Source of the DNA: Candidatus Scybalocola faecipullorum
Lineage (GTDB): Bacteria; Bacillota; Clostridia; Lachnospirales; Lachnospiraceae
DNA length: 35,117 nucleotides
Assembly (NCBI GenBank): GCA_018716485.1
Contig: DVJY01000050.1
Coordinates: 1 to 35,117, forward strand
Direction of reading: 5' to 3'
Of this stretch, positions 1 through 7,014 are shown one piece after another. How positions within the stretch are numbered: the stretch's first letter is position 1; each line of letters begins with the position of its first letter. Under the pieces are notes generated by a model. The model searched no databases and was not told where the DNA came from. It saw nothing but the letters and a program-made list of their open reading frames with translations. The translations under genes and the position numbers were made by a program.

Positions 1-164
1 AGACTCCGGTATTCCGACAGATAATGCATAAGGAACTCGAAGGTGTCGTTGCTTATCTTCGCTGAACGGTATTCCGCATTCTTGGCGCGGGCATCGTTAT
101 CGTTATCATCCCGAAAGTACACCTTGAGGTTGGGAAATATCGAAATTGATGAAATTTGCTCCGA
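1..164 (-). pseudogene. Open-frame fragment of unrecognised protein, runs off the window edge
   Basis: The - strand is open from a TAA at 165-167 to the window edge. It encodes about 54 residues containing FRDDNDNDARAKNAEYRS followed by a TFEFLMHYL segment. There is no ATG, GTG or TTG start in the open stretch and no ribosome binding site, so if it is coding it is the interior of a gene whose 5' end has been lost. The charged composition looks protein-like, but I do not recognise the family. It abuts the beta-glucuronidase remnant on the other strand, which suggests a deletion or insertion scar between two broken genes. Confidence 0.3.
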
Positions 165-189
165 TTATAGCGAAGGATGGCACCGGCTT

Positions 190-367
190 AGACTTGCTTA
201 TCGGTGAATTAGTCTGGAATTTTGCTGACTTCGCCACTGTTCAGGGAACGATGCGCGTCGGCGGCAACCGAAAAGGCGTTTTAACTCGCGACCGCCGTCC
301 GAAATTGGCCGCCCATGTGCTGCGCCGGCGCTGGAAGGCTGTCCCGAATACGAACTACAAACCATGA
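190..367 (+). pseudogene. uidA: 3' remnant of a beta-glucuronidase gene
   Basis: The frame ending at TGA 365-367 encodes [15 protein letters not shown], then [17 protein letters not shown] and AAHVLRRRW. These are the hallmark C-terminal segments of family GH2 beta-glucuronidase (typically GE..WNFADF, NKKG.FTR.R.PK, RRRW). Only about 58 of some 600 residues remain. Homology fades upstream of about 190, and that frame reaches a stop (TGA 107-109), so catalytic domain and start are absent. An ATG at 146 gives a 73-codon frame, but no ribosome binding site precedes it. It should be inactive. The family hydrolyses glucuronide conjugates in gut bacteria, so this lineage probably once had the enzyme. 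Confidence 0.75.
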
Positions 368-397
368 TGATAAACCGCCTGACGCCAAAGTCATAAA

Positions 398-439
398 AAA
401 ACTGCCGCATCAATGATAATTCATCAATGCGGCAGTTTT
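398..439. terminator. Bidirectional hairpin terminator
   Basis: A 13-bp perfect stem (398-410 with 427-439, core CTGCCGCAT/ATGCGGCAG) is flanked by A's on the left and T's on the right, so it can end transcription in both directions. The loop contains a further ATGA/TCAT pairing. It separates the uidA remnant (+) from the arsR gene (-). Confidence 0.8.
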
Positions 440-472
440 AACAGAATAATGCCAAAATTCATATTTAAACTT

Positions 473-841
473 CTACTCTTTCTCTGATGCCGGACACGCT
501 ATTTCCACCAATTTTTCAATCATTTCATGCAGCAGCGACGCTTCCTTTGTATCTGCCGCTTTATAATAAACTTCCTTGCCCACGCGGCGGCTGACAATCA
601 GTTTTGCCGCTTTAAGCTGTTTTAAATGATGCGACACTGCCGGACTGCTCATCTCTACCATTGAAGAGATATTGACCACACATTCTTCGCAATGGCACAA
701 AAGCCAGAATATGCGAATACGATTGCCGTCGCTCATCTGTTTAAATATATCTGCTGCCTCCTGAAACTCCTGCACTTGGGGGATACGCCCATGTTTTTCC
801 ATACTCTGTCCGTGATTGTGCGGTAATTCTTTTACTGCCAT
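473..841 (-). CDS. ArsR/SmtB-family metal-responsive repressor
   Basis: A 122-residue winged-helix regulator. The segment after FKQMSDGNRIRIFWLL carries a Cys-rich CHCEEC motif at the first recognition helix region, which is the usual thiolate metal site of ArsR/CadC-type sensors. It is followed by the helix-turn-helix (MVEMSSPAVSHHLKQLKAA) and the wing. In this family metal binding releases the protein from its operator and induces efflux genes. I chose ATG 841 because an AAAGGG lies 9 bases upstream; an in-frame GTG at 868 has no such signal. It is divergent from the HMA protein and ATPase genes, its probable targets. Its own promoter is at 880-908. Metal identity (Zn, Cd, Pb or Cu) is not settled by sequence alone. 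Confidence 0.9.
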   Translation of the reverse strand: MAVKELPHNHGQSMEKHGRIPQVQEFQEAADIFKQMSDGNRIRIFWLLCHCEECVVNISSMVEMSSPAVSHHLKQLKAAKLIVSRRVGKEVYYKAADTKEASLLHEMIEKLVEIACPASEKE

Positions 842-879
842 AATCGATCGCCCTTTCCATAAATTCACAGCTTTTTATG

Positions 880-908
880 ATTATAATATTAACCGAAAAA
901 AAAATCAA
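880..908 (-). promoter_or_regulatory. arsR promoter
   Basis: On the - strand a -35 TTGATT (908-903) and a perfect -10 TATAAT (885-880) are separated by 17 bases, about 40 bases ahead of the arsR start. It lies back to back with the HMA-gene promoter. Confidence 0.7.
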
Positions 909-916
909 TTTTCCTA

Positions 917-975
917 TTGACTTTATCTGTTGGCGGGTATATATTTAAATCATCAATTAAACATTCATTTAATTG
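917..975 (+). promoter_or_regulatory. Metal-efflux promoter with candidate ArsR operator
   Basis: A -35 TTGACT (917-922) and a -10 TATATT (940-945) are 17 bases apart. Just downstream, around the expected transcription start, is an inverted repeat CAATTAAA (954-961) / TTTAATTG (968-975) with a 6-base spacer. It is AT-rich and sits where a repressor would block initiation, as expected of an ArsR/SmtB operator. The operator role is inferred. Confidence 0.65.
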
Positions 976-1014
976 TTCATAAATAAAAATTATTAATAAA
1001 GGAGAAGAAAAGTG

Positions 1015-1233
1015 ATGAAAAAAACGTATAAGATTGATGTGGATTGTGCCAACTGCGCCAACAAAATGGAAGATGCAGCCAAAAAGACAGAGGGCGTTAA
1101 AGATGCCACAGTTAATTTCATGACATTGAAGATGATCGTTGAATTTGCTGATGGTCATGACCCAAAGACAGTGATGCAGGCAGTCCGCAAAAACTGCAAA
1201 AAAGTGGAAGATGACTGTGAAATCTTTCTTTAA
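1015..1233 (+). CDS. Stand-alone heavy-metal-associated (HMA) domain protein
   Basis: A 72-residue ferredoxin-like HMA domain. The metal loop reads VDCANCANK, the two cysteines of the CxxC motif, followed by KKTEGVKDATVNF as in copper chaperones and the N-termini of P1B ATPases. The likely job is to bind or deliver the metal to the ATPase encoded next; that ATPase lacks its own N-terminal HMA domain. A GTG at 1012 is also possible: AGGAG ends at 1004, 7 bases before GTG and 10 before ATG. I chose ATG because the protein then begins MKKTYKI like typical HMA proteins. A strong terminator follows directly, so it can be made in excess over the ATPase. Confidence 0.9.
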   Translation: MKKTYKIDVDCANCANKMEDAAKKTEGVKDATVNFMTLKMIVEFADGHDPKTVMQAVRKNCKKVEDDCEIFL

Positions 1234-1235
1234 AA

Positions 1236-1265
1236 AATAAAGCGGAGCAAATCCGCTTTATTTTC
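1236..1265 (+). terminator. Intercistronic terminator after the HMA gene
   Basis: An 11-bp stem (1236-1246 with 1252-1262, core AAAGCGGA/TCCGCTTT) with a 5-base loop runs into a T-rich tail, 3 bases after the HMA stop codon. It should reduce read-through into the ATPase gene. Confidence 0.8.
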
Positions 1266-1269
1266 ATTA

Positions 1270-1293
1270 ATATATGAATAAATAAGCATATAT
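1270..1293. promoter_or_regulatory. Inverted repeat before the metal ATPase gene
   Basis: ATATATG (1270-1276) and CATATAT (1287-1293) are separated by 10 bases, between the HMA terminator and the ATPase ribosome binding site. It could be a second repressor operator or part of an internal promoter. In such AT-rich sequence it could also be chance. Confidence 0.3.
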
Positions 1294-1322
1294 TTAATAA
1301 AACTTTTTAAAGGTGATCGGTT

Positions 1323-3209
1323 ATGAATAAAAAGCAGAAAAAAATGTTGATCCGTATTATCATCGCAGCCCTTTTATTAATTGGGCTGAACTTTATCCCT
1401 GTTTCGGGCATTTTAAAATTTATTTTATATTTAATTCCTTACCTGATCATTGGCTATGATATATTGCTCAAAGCCCTCAAGGGGATTAAAAACCGACAGG
1501 TATTTGATGAAAATTTTCTTATGGCCATCGCTACTGTGGGCGCCATCGCACTGGCGCTTTATGAGCAGAGCGGCGACTATATTGAAGCCATTGCCGTTAT
1601 GCTCTTTTATCAGATCGGCGAATTATTCCAAAGCTATGCTGTCGGCAAAAGCCGCAGAAATATCAGCGATCTGATGGATATCCGTCCGGACTATGCCAAT
1701 ATCGAGCATGACGGAAAACTTGAAAAGGTTGATCCTGATGAAGTTGCCATCGGCACGATGATCATTGTTCAGCCCGGTGAAAAAGTGCCGATTGACGGTA
1801 TTGTTACCGAAGGCGCTTCCACTTTAAATACAAGTGCGCTGACAGGAGAAAGCCTTCCCCGTGAAGTTAAAAGCGGCGACGAAATTATCAGCGGCTGTAT
1901 TAATATGACCGGCGTACTGAAAATTCAGACAACCAAGGAATTTGGCGAATCTACAGTTTCCAAAATTCTTGACCTTGTGGAAAATGCCAGTTCACGCAAA
2001 TCCAAATCCGAAGATTTTATCTCCAAATTCGCCCGCATTTATACGCCGGCTGTATGCTTTGCCGCACTGGCGCTGGCTATTCTTCCGCCAATCGTGCGTA
2101 TGCTGTTTATGGGAATCCCTGCCGCCTGGGGCACATGGATTTACCGGGCATTGACATTCCTCGTCATCAGCTGCCCGTGCGCCCTTGTCATCAGCATTCC
2201 TCTCAGTTTTTTTGCAGGTATCGGCGGCGCCAGCAAATCCGGAGTACTCGTCAAAGGCTCCAATTATCTTGAAACATTGTCACAGACCAAAATTGTCGTC
2301 TTTGACAAAACCGGAACACTGACTCAGGGCGTATTTGAAGTTGACGGTATTCACCACAACCAAATAGAAGGCGCCAAACTTTTGGAATATGCCGCTCTTG
2401 CAGAAAGCGCTTCTTCACATCCGATCAGCAAAAGTCTGCAAAAAGCACACGGCAGAGAAATTGACCGTTCCCGCGTCAGCGATATTCGGGAAATCAGCGG
2501 CAATGGCATCACCGCCTGTGTAGACGGTCATCAGATTGCCGCAGGCAATGACAAACTGATGGAACATTTAGGTATTTCATATATCAGCTGTCACAGCGCC
2601 GGTACTATTATTCACATGGCCATTGACGGAAAATACGCGGGACATATTGTCATTTCGGATATTGTGAAGCCAAACTCCAAAGCCGCCATTGAGGCCCTGA
2701 AAAAGTCCGGCATTAAAAAGACAGTGATGCTGACCGGTGATATTGCCAAAGCTGCCGACCATGTGGCTTCACAACTCCATATTGACACCGTATACAGTCA
2801 GCTGCTTCCGGCAGATAAAGTTGCAAAAGTGGAAGAATTATTAAATACAAAGTCCGGCAATGATAAACTTGCCTTTGTCGGCGACGGTATCAATGACGCC
2901 CCAGTGCTTCGCCGGGCAGATATAGGTATCGCCATGGGCGCTATGGGTTCCGATGCTGCCATTGAAGCCGCAGATGTTGTTCTTATGGATGATGATCCGA
3001 TGCAAATATCCAAAGCCATTAAAATATCTAAAAAATGTCTCCGCATTGTATATGAAAATATTGTATTTGCCATCGGCATCAAGTTGATCTGCCTGTTTCT
3101 CGGCGCCATAGGCATTGCCAACATGTGGCTGGCCATCTTCGCAGATGTCGGCGTCATGATCATTGCCGTCTTAAATGCCATCCGGGCACTATTTGTAAAG
3201 AAGCTTTAA
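1323..3209 (+). CDS. P1B-type heavy-metal-translocating ATPase (Zn/Cd/Pb group)
   Basis: A 628-residue membrane pump that exports divalent heavy metals using ATP. Key motifs: TGES of the actuator domain at 174-177, the transmembrane metal site CPC at 284-286, the phosphorylated Asp 328 in DKTGTLT, the His-Pro pair at 366-367 in the nucleotide-binding domain, and GDGINDAP at 520-527. A Lys in the penultimate helix (GIKLICLF) and Asp-Gly in the last (FADVGVMII) are typical of the P1B-2 (Zn/Cd/Pb) subgroup. The N-terminus starts straight into membrane helices with no HMA domain; that domain is encoded separately just upstream. AAAGGTGATC precedes the ATG. The divergent ArsR protein probably controls it. 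Confidence 0.93.
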   Translation: MNKKQKKMLIRIIIAALLLIGLNFIPVSGILKFILYLIPYLIIGYDILLKALKGIKNRQVFDENFLMAIATVGAIALALYEQSGDYIEAIAVMLFYQIGELFQSYAVGKSRRNISDLMDIRPDYANIEHDGKLEKVDPDEVAIGTMIIVQPGEKVPIDGIVTEGASTLNTSALTGESLPREVKSGDEIISGCINMTGVLKIQTTKEFGESTVSKILDLVENASSRKSKSEDFISKFARIYTPAVCFAALALAILPPIVRMLFMGIPAAWGTWIYRALTFLVISCPCALVISIPLSFFAGIGGASKSGVLVKGSNYLETLSQTKIVVFDKTGTLTQGVFEVDGIHHNQIEGAKLLEYAALAESASSHPISKSLQKAHGREIDRSRVSDIREISGNGITACVDGHQIAAGNDKLMEHLGISYISCHSAGTIIHMAIDGKYAGHIVISDIVKPNSKAAIEALKKSGIKKTVMLTGDIAKAADHVASQLHIDTVYSQLLPADKVAKVEELLNTKSGNDKLAFVGDGINDAPVLRRADIGIAMGAMGSDAAIEAADVVLMDDDPMQISKAIKISKKCLRIVYENIVFAIGIKLICLFLGAIGIANMWLAIFADVGVMIIAVLNAIRALFVKKL

Positions 3210-3214
3210 TCTTT

Positions 3215-3248
3215 AGGGACCGTTTATCCGACTGTGTGGACGGTCCCT
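3215..3248. terminator. Hairpin terminator between convergent genes
   Basis: AGGGACCGT (3215-3223) pairs with ACGGTCCCT (3240-3248) over a 16-base loop. It follows the ATPase stop and overlaps the last codons of the convergent gene. T tracts are modest on both sides, so efficiency is uncertain. Confidence 0.55.
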
Positions 3249-4708
3249 ATATAATTTTCTTCAAATTGCCATCCGCTCTCAACCGACTGGCTTGTAAACT
3301 TTACTTTCTGATTGCCTGACAGTCCCTGCCCCATAATCAGCACATACTGTCCATCTTCATAGGTCAGACTGTCCACACGGCTTAAATACTGGACTTCTTC
3401 AGGAATATCCTCCCACGGAAGTTCCAGTGTTTCAAAATTTTTGCCGCCATCTTCCGTATAATATGTCACAAGCCACGGATCTTCTGCTGATACCCGCTCC
3501 ACGGTCAATATGCCTATCTGTGTATCTGCAAATGCAATGCCGCCAAGCATTTGTCCGTCCACGGTAGGAAGTTCCAATTCTTCCCACGTCTGACCGCCGT
3601 CATGGGTCCAATAGAGAAACAGCGCTTCTCCCGTACCCATAGACCAGTCTGTTCCCAATGCCGCATACCCGTTTTCATCATCAAGGAAACGAATAATCCG
3701 CCGTGTCACCGTTCTTGGCATTTCTCTGTCAAAGGTAATTTCTCTCCATGTACTGCCGCTGTCTTCCGTGATTTTTAATGTAGGTATCTTTCCGTAAAAA
3801 AACATATATGTTCCGCTGCCGTCAGCATAAAAGCTGTCCTGCGCCAAAATATTGCCCATATGATAAGTTTCCAGCGTTTCCTGAAGCTGCGCCTCGCTCA
3901 GTCCTGCCGAAATCCATGTTTCGCCGCAGTCTCCCGTCAAATACAATTCACCGTTTTGAATTCTATAGTCACTTTGCATCGTTGTTTCCGGATTTCCCGA
4001 AAGACTTTCTTCATCTGCTGCCTGGCATAAATAACGAATCTGCTGTCCGGTCGCTCCTGTACCATCTGTCAGTGAAATAATAACGCTTGAACTTCCGTCA
4101 CTGACACCGCCCAAGCCCTGCTGATAATCCTCATAGGACAGCAAAGGAAACTGACCGCTGCTGTCGGCTTCTATGACAGGTGTTCCCGCCTCCAGCTGAA
4201 TATCAGGCTGGAAAACCAAAGTAAAATGCTCAAAATCCAGCAACTGCATCTGCGAAGCCAGCGGCAGTGTTTTTATTTGTGCATCAATATAATCCAGTGC
4301 ACTGTTCGGCTGCTCATATGTGGGCAAAATCGTCGTCACACTGCTGCCGCATACAATTTCGTGTTTTGAGTCATTATAATTATAAGTATATGTTTGTGTA
4401 TAATTTCCCTGATCATCAAAAGCATCCAGTGTCATCTTAAAATTTTCTACAAACCCGTCTTTTGTCAGCCATGCTTCAAAATAAGCAATATATGCCGAAT
4501 CCGGTACTTCAGTAGCCGTCCTGATCTGCTGTGTGATGGCTGCAATACCATTTTTTTCAAGACAAACTTCTTTAAGGGCAAACCGCTTTGCGCCCTCACT
4601 TAAGGATTCTGCCCGATGGATCATAAACCATGCAGTAGCTGCTGCTGCCAAAACAATAACAGCTGCTGCCGCCGTAATCAATATCTTTTTATGCTTATGC
4701 ATGGTCAT
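3224..4708 (-). CDS. Membrane-anchored Asp-box (BNR-like) repeat protein, function unknown
   Basis: About 494 residues with a basic N-terminus, one hydrophobic segment (about residues 9-29) and a large domain expected outside the cell. The C-terminal half has at least four Asp-box-like motifs: TGDCGETW, TEDSGSTW, THDGGQTW and TEDGGKNF, near residues 259-266, 315-322, 369-376 and 419-426. Such motifs mark beta-propellers of the sialidase or photosystem-assembly YCF48 type, but catalytic sialidase residues are not evident. The N-terminal half shows no family I know. ATG 4708 overlaps the upstream stop in TGATG and has GGAGG 6 bases ahead, better than GTG 4711 or ATG 4702. It is translationally coupled to the XRE-type membrane regulator, so the pair probably works together. 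Confidence 0.75.
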   Translation of the reverse strand: MTMHKHKKILITAAAAVIVLAAAATAWFMIHRAESLSEGAKRFALKEVCLEKNGIAAITQQIRTATEVPDSAYIAYFEAWLTKDGFVENFKMTLDAFDDQGNYTQTYTYNYNDSKHEIVCGSSVTTILPTYEQPNSALDYIDAQIKTLPLASQMQLLDFEHFTLVFQPDIQLEAGTPVIEADSSGQFPLLSYEDYQQGLGGVSDGSSSVIISLTDGTGATGQQIRYLCQAADEESLSGNPETTMQSDYRIQNGELYLTGDCGETWISAGLSEAQLQETLETYHMGNILAQDSFYADGSGTYMFFYGKIPTLKITEDSGSTWREITFDREMPRTVTRRIIRFLDDENGYAALGTDWSMGTGEALFLYWTHDGGQTWEELELPTVDGQMLGGIAFADTQIGILTVERVSAEDPWLVTYYTEDGGKNFETLELPWEDIPEEVQYLSRVDSLTYEDGQYVLIMGQGLSGNQKVKFTSQSVESGWQFEENYIGTVHTVG

Positions 4709-5886
4709 CACACGCCTCCTTTATTCACGCGATTCAGAAGGATAGGCGCTGTTTTATCCATACTGACCCTGCATAATGTCAGTGTGCCGCCTTCTTTGAC
4801 CAAATCTGTTCCGCTGTCAATTTCACAATCTTTATTCATCACAAGTGTCCACTTCGGTTCTTCTCTGGGAAAGACAAGTGCCAATGTACCATACTGCATA
4901 CATTGATCATAACTGTAAAATTCCTCCCCTTCAGGTGTCGTTAAATAGATGCCCCCTTCGGTGCCATCCATTACATTCAATGCATATTCATTATCATCTG
5001 TATACCATTGACCGAGAACGGCATTTTGTACATAGTAGTATGAAATGCCGCCGCTCCGATCTCCATAAGTAACGACATACTGATGCAGCCCATGATCATC
5101 CGACGAAACATAAGTCACAGCACAAGCATCACCTGTAAGCCACTGCAGCTTCATCTCGTCGACTGAAAACGGAAAACTTTCCGCCGGTTTTACAAACCAT
5201 AATCTTCTGTTTCTGTATACAGTCACTTTGCCATCAGAAGTATTTTCTTTCAGCACCATAGCTGTACTCATATCCGGAGATATGCTGACAATGGAACGAA
5301 CAGAGTGGGACGTCAGTGCCCCGAATAGAATGTCAAAACCAAATGCCGCAATCATCACAGCGATAAATAGAGGATGTTTCCACAGTTTTCTCAGTCTTCT
5401 CAGACACAATCCACCGAGATAAAGCAGTATAAGCACACAACCGTTAAATCCCCAAAACATCCAGTCCCATATGTATTCTGCGTCATACCGTTTGCCCGCT
5501 GCAACGTACCAAAGCTGAGCCGCCAATAAAACTGCCGCTGCAGCAAACAATAAAGTACCGATAACTGTCCATTTTCCAATATGAATAGTTTTTAATTTCT
5601 GCATGCATACATTTTTTATATGTGTCTTAATCGGTGGAATCTCTGCCGGTTCTGCTGCTTTTAAAGTCTCTTTCTCTACTTTTTCTCCGCTCAGCAATTC
5701 TTCCACAGATACTTCCAATATTTCACTCAATTTTAAAAGTATACTGATATCCGGCATCCCTTGTCCGGTTTCCCATTTCGATATAGCTTTATTGGTCACG
5801 CCCAATTTTGCGGCGAGTTCCTTTTGTGTAAGTCTCTTTTCCTTTCGGCAGGCAGCAATCAGCTGACCTGTTTTTTCTGAATCCAT
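4708..5886 (-). CDS. XRE-family regulator fused to a membrane/extracytoplasmic domain
   Basis: A 392-residue protein. Residues about 8-65 form a Cro/C1-type helix-turn-helix (KRLTQKELAAKLGVTNKAIS, then KWETGQGMPD). Three hydrophobic segments follow a linker, at about 104-125, 145-163 and 173-192. The last 200 residues are soluble, rich in Tyr, Trp and Asp, and probably outside. The layout suggests a one-component transmembrane regulator that binds DNA from the membrane in response to an external signal; this is inference from topology. ATG 5886 has GGGAAG 7 bases upstream and is preferred over TTG 5889. The downstream Asp-box gene overlaps by one base. A parS palindrome lies in its promoter. 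Confidence 0.8.
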   Translation of the reverse strand: MDSEKTGQLIAACRKEKRLTQKELAAKLGVTNKAISKWETGQGMPDISILLKLSEILEVSVEELLSGEKVEKETLKAAEPAEIPPIKTHIKNVCMQKLKTIHIGKWTVIGTLLFAAAAVLLAAQLWYVAAGKRYDAEYIWDWMFWGFNGCVLILLYLGGLCLRRLRKLWKHPLFIAVMIAAFGFDILFGALTSHSVRSIVSISPDMSTAMVLKENTSDGKVTVYRNRRLWFVKPAESFPFSVDEMKLQWLTGDACAVTYVSSDDHGLHQYVVTYGDRSGGISYYYVQNAVLGQWYTDDNEYALNVMDGTEGGIYLTTPEGEEFYSYDQCMQYGTLALVFPREEPKWTLVMNKDCEIDSGTDLVKEGGTLTLCRVSMDKTAPILLNRVNKGGV

Positions 5887-5918
5887 CAAGTCACTTCCCT
5901 TCTTGTTCTGATGAGACT

Positions 5919-5948
5919 ATCTTACATCAGTTTCACGTGAAACCGCAA
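5919..5948 (-). promoter_or_regulatory. Promoter of the XRE/Asp-box operon, spanning parS
   Basis: On the - strand TTGCGG (5948-5943) and TAAGAT (5924-5919) are 18 bases apart. The spacer is almost entirely the parS palindrome at 5930-5943, so ParB binding could influence this promoter. Confidence 0.45.
5929..5944. other. parS site 1 (ParB-binding palindrome)
   Basis: AGTTTCACGTGAAACC contains the full GTTTCACGTGAAAC core (5930-5943) of the conserved bacterial parS palindrome; only the outermost base pair differs from TGTTTCACGTGAAACA. ParB, encoded at 14091, should load here and spread along flanking DNA. Confidence 0.85.
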
Positions 5949-5969
5949 TACACGAACTGTTTCACTGCA

Positions 5970-5986
5970 GTCTACGAAGCGTAGAC
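5970..5986. promoter_or_regulatory. Perfect palindrome in the divergent XRE/MarR intergenic region
   Basis: GTCTACG (5970-5976) and CGTAGAC (5980-5986) flank a 3-base spacer between the divergent XRE and MarR genes. Size and position suit a dimeric-repressor operator. Which protein binds is unknown; the XRE-type regulator is the obvious candidate. Confidence 0.4.
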
Positions 5987-6019
5987 CAAGTAAAATCATA
6001 CAAATTGTCAGAAATACTC

Positions 6020-6064
6020 TTGACATATGTATGAAATCGGATATAATAAATGTATGAAATCGGA
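6020..6064 (+). promoter_or_regulatory. MarR-operon promoter with two 15-bp direct repeats
   Basis: Perfect -35 TTGACA (6020-6025) and -10 TATAAT (6042-6047) are 16 bases apart. The 15-mer ATGTATGAAATCGGA occurs twice, at 6027-6041 (inside the spacer) and 6050-6064 (just after the -10), with starts 23 bases apart. This bracketing of the -10 strongly suggests an operator, most simply for autoregulation by the MarR protein encoded downstream. Confidence 0.75.
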
Positions 6065-6084
6065 CAAAAAAAGGGGATGAATTC

Positions 6085-6516
6085 ATGCACTATTTAAAAG
6101 CTGAGCACTATACTTATCTGGCTGGCGAAATCAACGCACTCTATCATGATGCTGCTGTCAAAATGGGTATTTCAGACAGTGTTCAGAATATTTTATATGT
6201 TATCTGCGAAAAAGGGGATCAGTGTCTGCAAAGTGATATCAGTAAATTAACCGGCATCAGCCGCCAGACAATTAATTCTGCAATCCGTAAACTGGAAAAA
6301 GATGAAATCATATATCTTAAACCGGGAAAAGGAAGAAATACGGTTGTTTGTTTAACAGAAAAAGGCAAGTCTTTTGCCGCAGAAAAAATTTACCCGCTAT
6401 TTGAAATTGAAAATAAAATCTGGAACGAATGGACAGACGATGAACAGCATCAATATTTAATGCTTACGCAGAAATATCGTGATGCCTTAAAAAAGTATTT
6501 ATCAATGATTCAATAG
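6085..6516 (+). CDS. MarR-family transcriptional regulator
   Basis: 143 residues with the MarR winged helix-turn-helix: QSDISKLTGISRQTINSAIR is the recognition unit and LKPGKGRNTVVCLTEKGK the wing with its characteristic LTEKG end. N- and C-terminal helices would form the dimer interface. MarR proteins usually repress adjacent genes until a small ligand or oxidation releases them. AGGGGATG precedes the ATG. It heads a three-gene run with an RNHCP zinc protein and a GNAT acetyltransferase, and two identical repeats in its promoter suggest autorepression. The ligand cannot be read from sequence. Confidence 0.88.
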   Translation: MHYLKAEHYTYLAGEINALYHDAAVKMGISDSVQNILYVICEKGDQCLQSDISKLTGISRQTINSAIRKLEKDEIIYLKPGKGRNTVVCLTEKGKSFAAEKIYPLFEIENKIWNEWTDDEQHQYLMLTQKYRDALKKYLSMIQ

Positions 6517-6546
6517 TTCGTTCCATCGATTAAGGAGAGAACTAAG

Positions 6547-6981
6547 ATGAACAGAGAAAATAAAAGAAAACAATATGAGAAAGGATATTATAAAACTCAT
6601 AGCTGCCAAGACAGCTTTACTTGCAAAGTATGCGGACGGCCGGTCGTGTCTGCCGGAGCTGGCAGCGGCCATCGCAATCACTGCCCCAACTGCCTCTCCA
6701 GTCTTCATTTAGATATCGAACCGGGTGACAGGGAAGCAGACTGCGGCGGTATTATGGATCCTGTCGGCGTATGGGTACGAAAAAACGGTGAATGGGCAAT
6801 TATCCATCGCTGCCGAAGGTGCGGTCACTTAAGTTCAAACAGAACTGCAGCAGATGATAATCCTATGAAATTAATGTCTATTGCCATGAAGCCCCTGTCA
6901 CAGCCGCCGTTTCCATTGGAACGCATTGAAGAAATGACCGCGCTTATGGGCGGAGACGGCTGTTTATACAGCAGATCATAA
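6547..6981 (+). CDS. RNHCP-domain zinc-ribbon protein
   Basis: A 144-residue protein with two CxxC pairs in its N-terminal half (Cys 26/29 and Cys 46/49). The second lies inside RNHCPNCL, the motif that names the RNHCP domain. A further CxxC (89/92, HRCRRCGHLSSNR) gives a second possible zinc ribbon with Cys 66 nearby. The N-terminus is strongly basic. The family is widespread in Firmicutes; its biochemical role is not established as far as I know, though nucleic-acid binding is plausible. AAGGAG lies upstream of the ATG, and it is 30 bases after the marR stop, consistent with one operon. Confidence 0.8.
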   Translation: MNRENKRKQYEKGYYKTHSCQDSFTCKVCGRPVVSAGAGSGHRNHCPNCLSSLHLDIEPGDREADCGGIMDPVGVWVRKNGEWAIIHRCRRCGHLSSNRTAADDNPMKLMSIAMKPLSQPPFPLERIEEMTALMGGDGCLYSRS

Positions 6982-7014
6982 ATATATGTTATGTAAACTT
7001 TTGAAGGATATACT

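Noticed and set aside
889-1158. - strand open frame of 89 codons opposite the HMA gene
   Set aside because: Shadow of the HMA gene and the divergent promoter; the HMA frame has clear motif and ribosome binding site.
5959-5970. Extra parS at TGTTTCACTG
   Set aside because: Only a half site; the right arm is missing.
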